A stretch of DNA of 5,192 nucleotides from an uncultured Clostridia bacterium. Its GTDB lineage: Bacteria; Bacillota; Clostridia; Christensenellales; Aristaeellaceae. Both the position numbers and the translations under genes were made by a program. The stretch spans positions 1 through 5,192 of the forward strand of contig CAKUCE010000222.1 of assembly GCA_934643535.1 (NCBI GenBank). The letters are read 5' to 3'. Shown here piece by piece: positions 5,169-5,192 of this stretch. Numbering within the stretch: the first letter of the stretch is position 1; each line of letters opens with the position of its first letter. The notes below the pieces were generated by a model. That model did not search any database. It worked only from the letters and a program-made list of their open reading frames with translations, and had not been told where the DNA came from.

Positions 5169-5192
5169 GGAAACGGTGATGAGAAATGAAGC

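Noticed and set aside
1..5192. CRISPR arrays, insertion sequences, tRNA or rRNA genes, riboswitches
   Set aside because: I looked for regularly spaced repeats, inverted-repeat ends with transposase motifs, cloverleaf or rRNA segments and long structured leaders, and found none; the leaders are short (about 30-50 bases).

Overview
This is a compact, GC-rich chromosomal stretch that looks like a Gram-positive anaerobe of the class Clostridia. That placement is inferred from strong AGGAG-type ribosome binding sites 6-10 nt before most starts, short hairpin-plus-T-run terminators, the ammonia-dependent asparagine synthetase AsnA, and the family mix. Genus cannot be fixed from the sequence alone. 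No phage, insertion sequence, CRISPR, tRNA or rRNA signal was seen, and there is no gene-free gap longer than about 170 bases.

Layout, left to right. The last 72 codons of asnA run rightward and end at 220. They converge on pfkA (6-phosphofructokinase, leftward, 305-1357), and a long hairpin lies between the two stops. Upstream of pfkA are its promoter and two tandem terminators belonging to the next leftward gene, a cupin-type AraC-family regulator (1516-2406). That regulator has its own near-consensus promoter (TTGACA, 17 bp, TACAAT), which abuts the terminator of the next unit. The next unit is a likely two-gene leftward operon: a NagD-like HAD phosphatase (4218-5024) followed after about 50 bases by a GT-C/family-39-like membrane glycosyltransferase (2547-4163). 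The right edge (5025-5192) holds the phosphatase promoter and, pointing out of the window, a consensus extended -10 promoter or the start of a short open frame.

Functionally the window combines central metabolism (asparagine synthesis, the committed step of glycolysis) with a one-gene regulatory unit and a phosphatase/membrane glycosyltransferase pair. The four leftward genes form three transcription units separated by their own terminators and promoters, so there is no strong evidence that they act in one pathway. I see no convincing new biological system. The points most worth checking are the altered substrate-site segment of the phosphofructokinase, the terminator/promoter overlap in front of pfkA, and the uncharacterised glycosyltransferase with its phosphatase partner.
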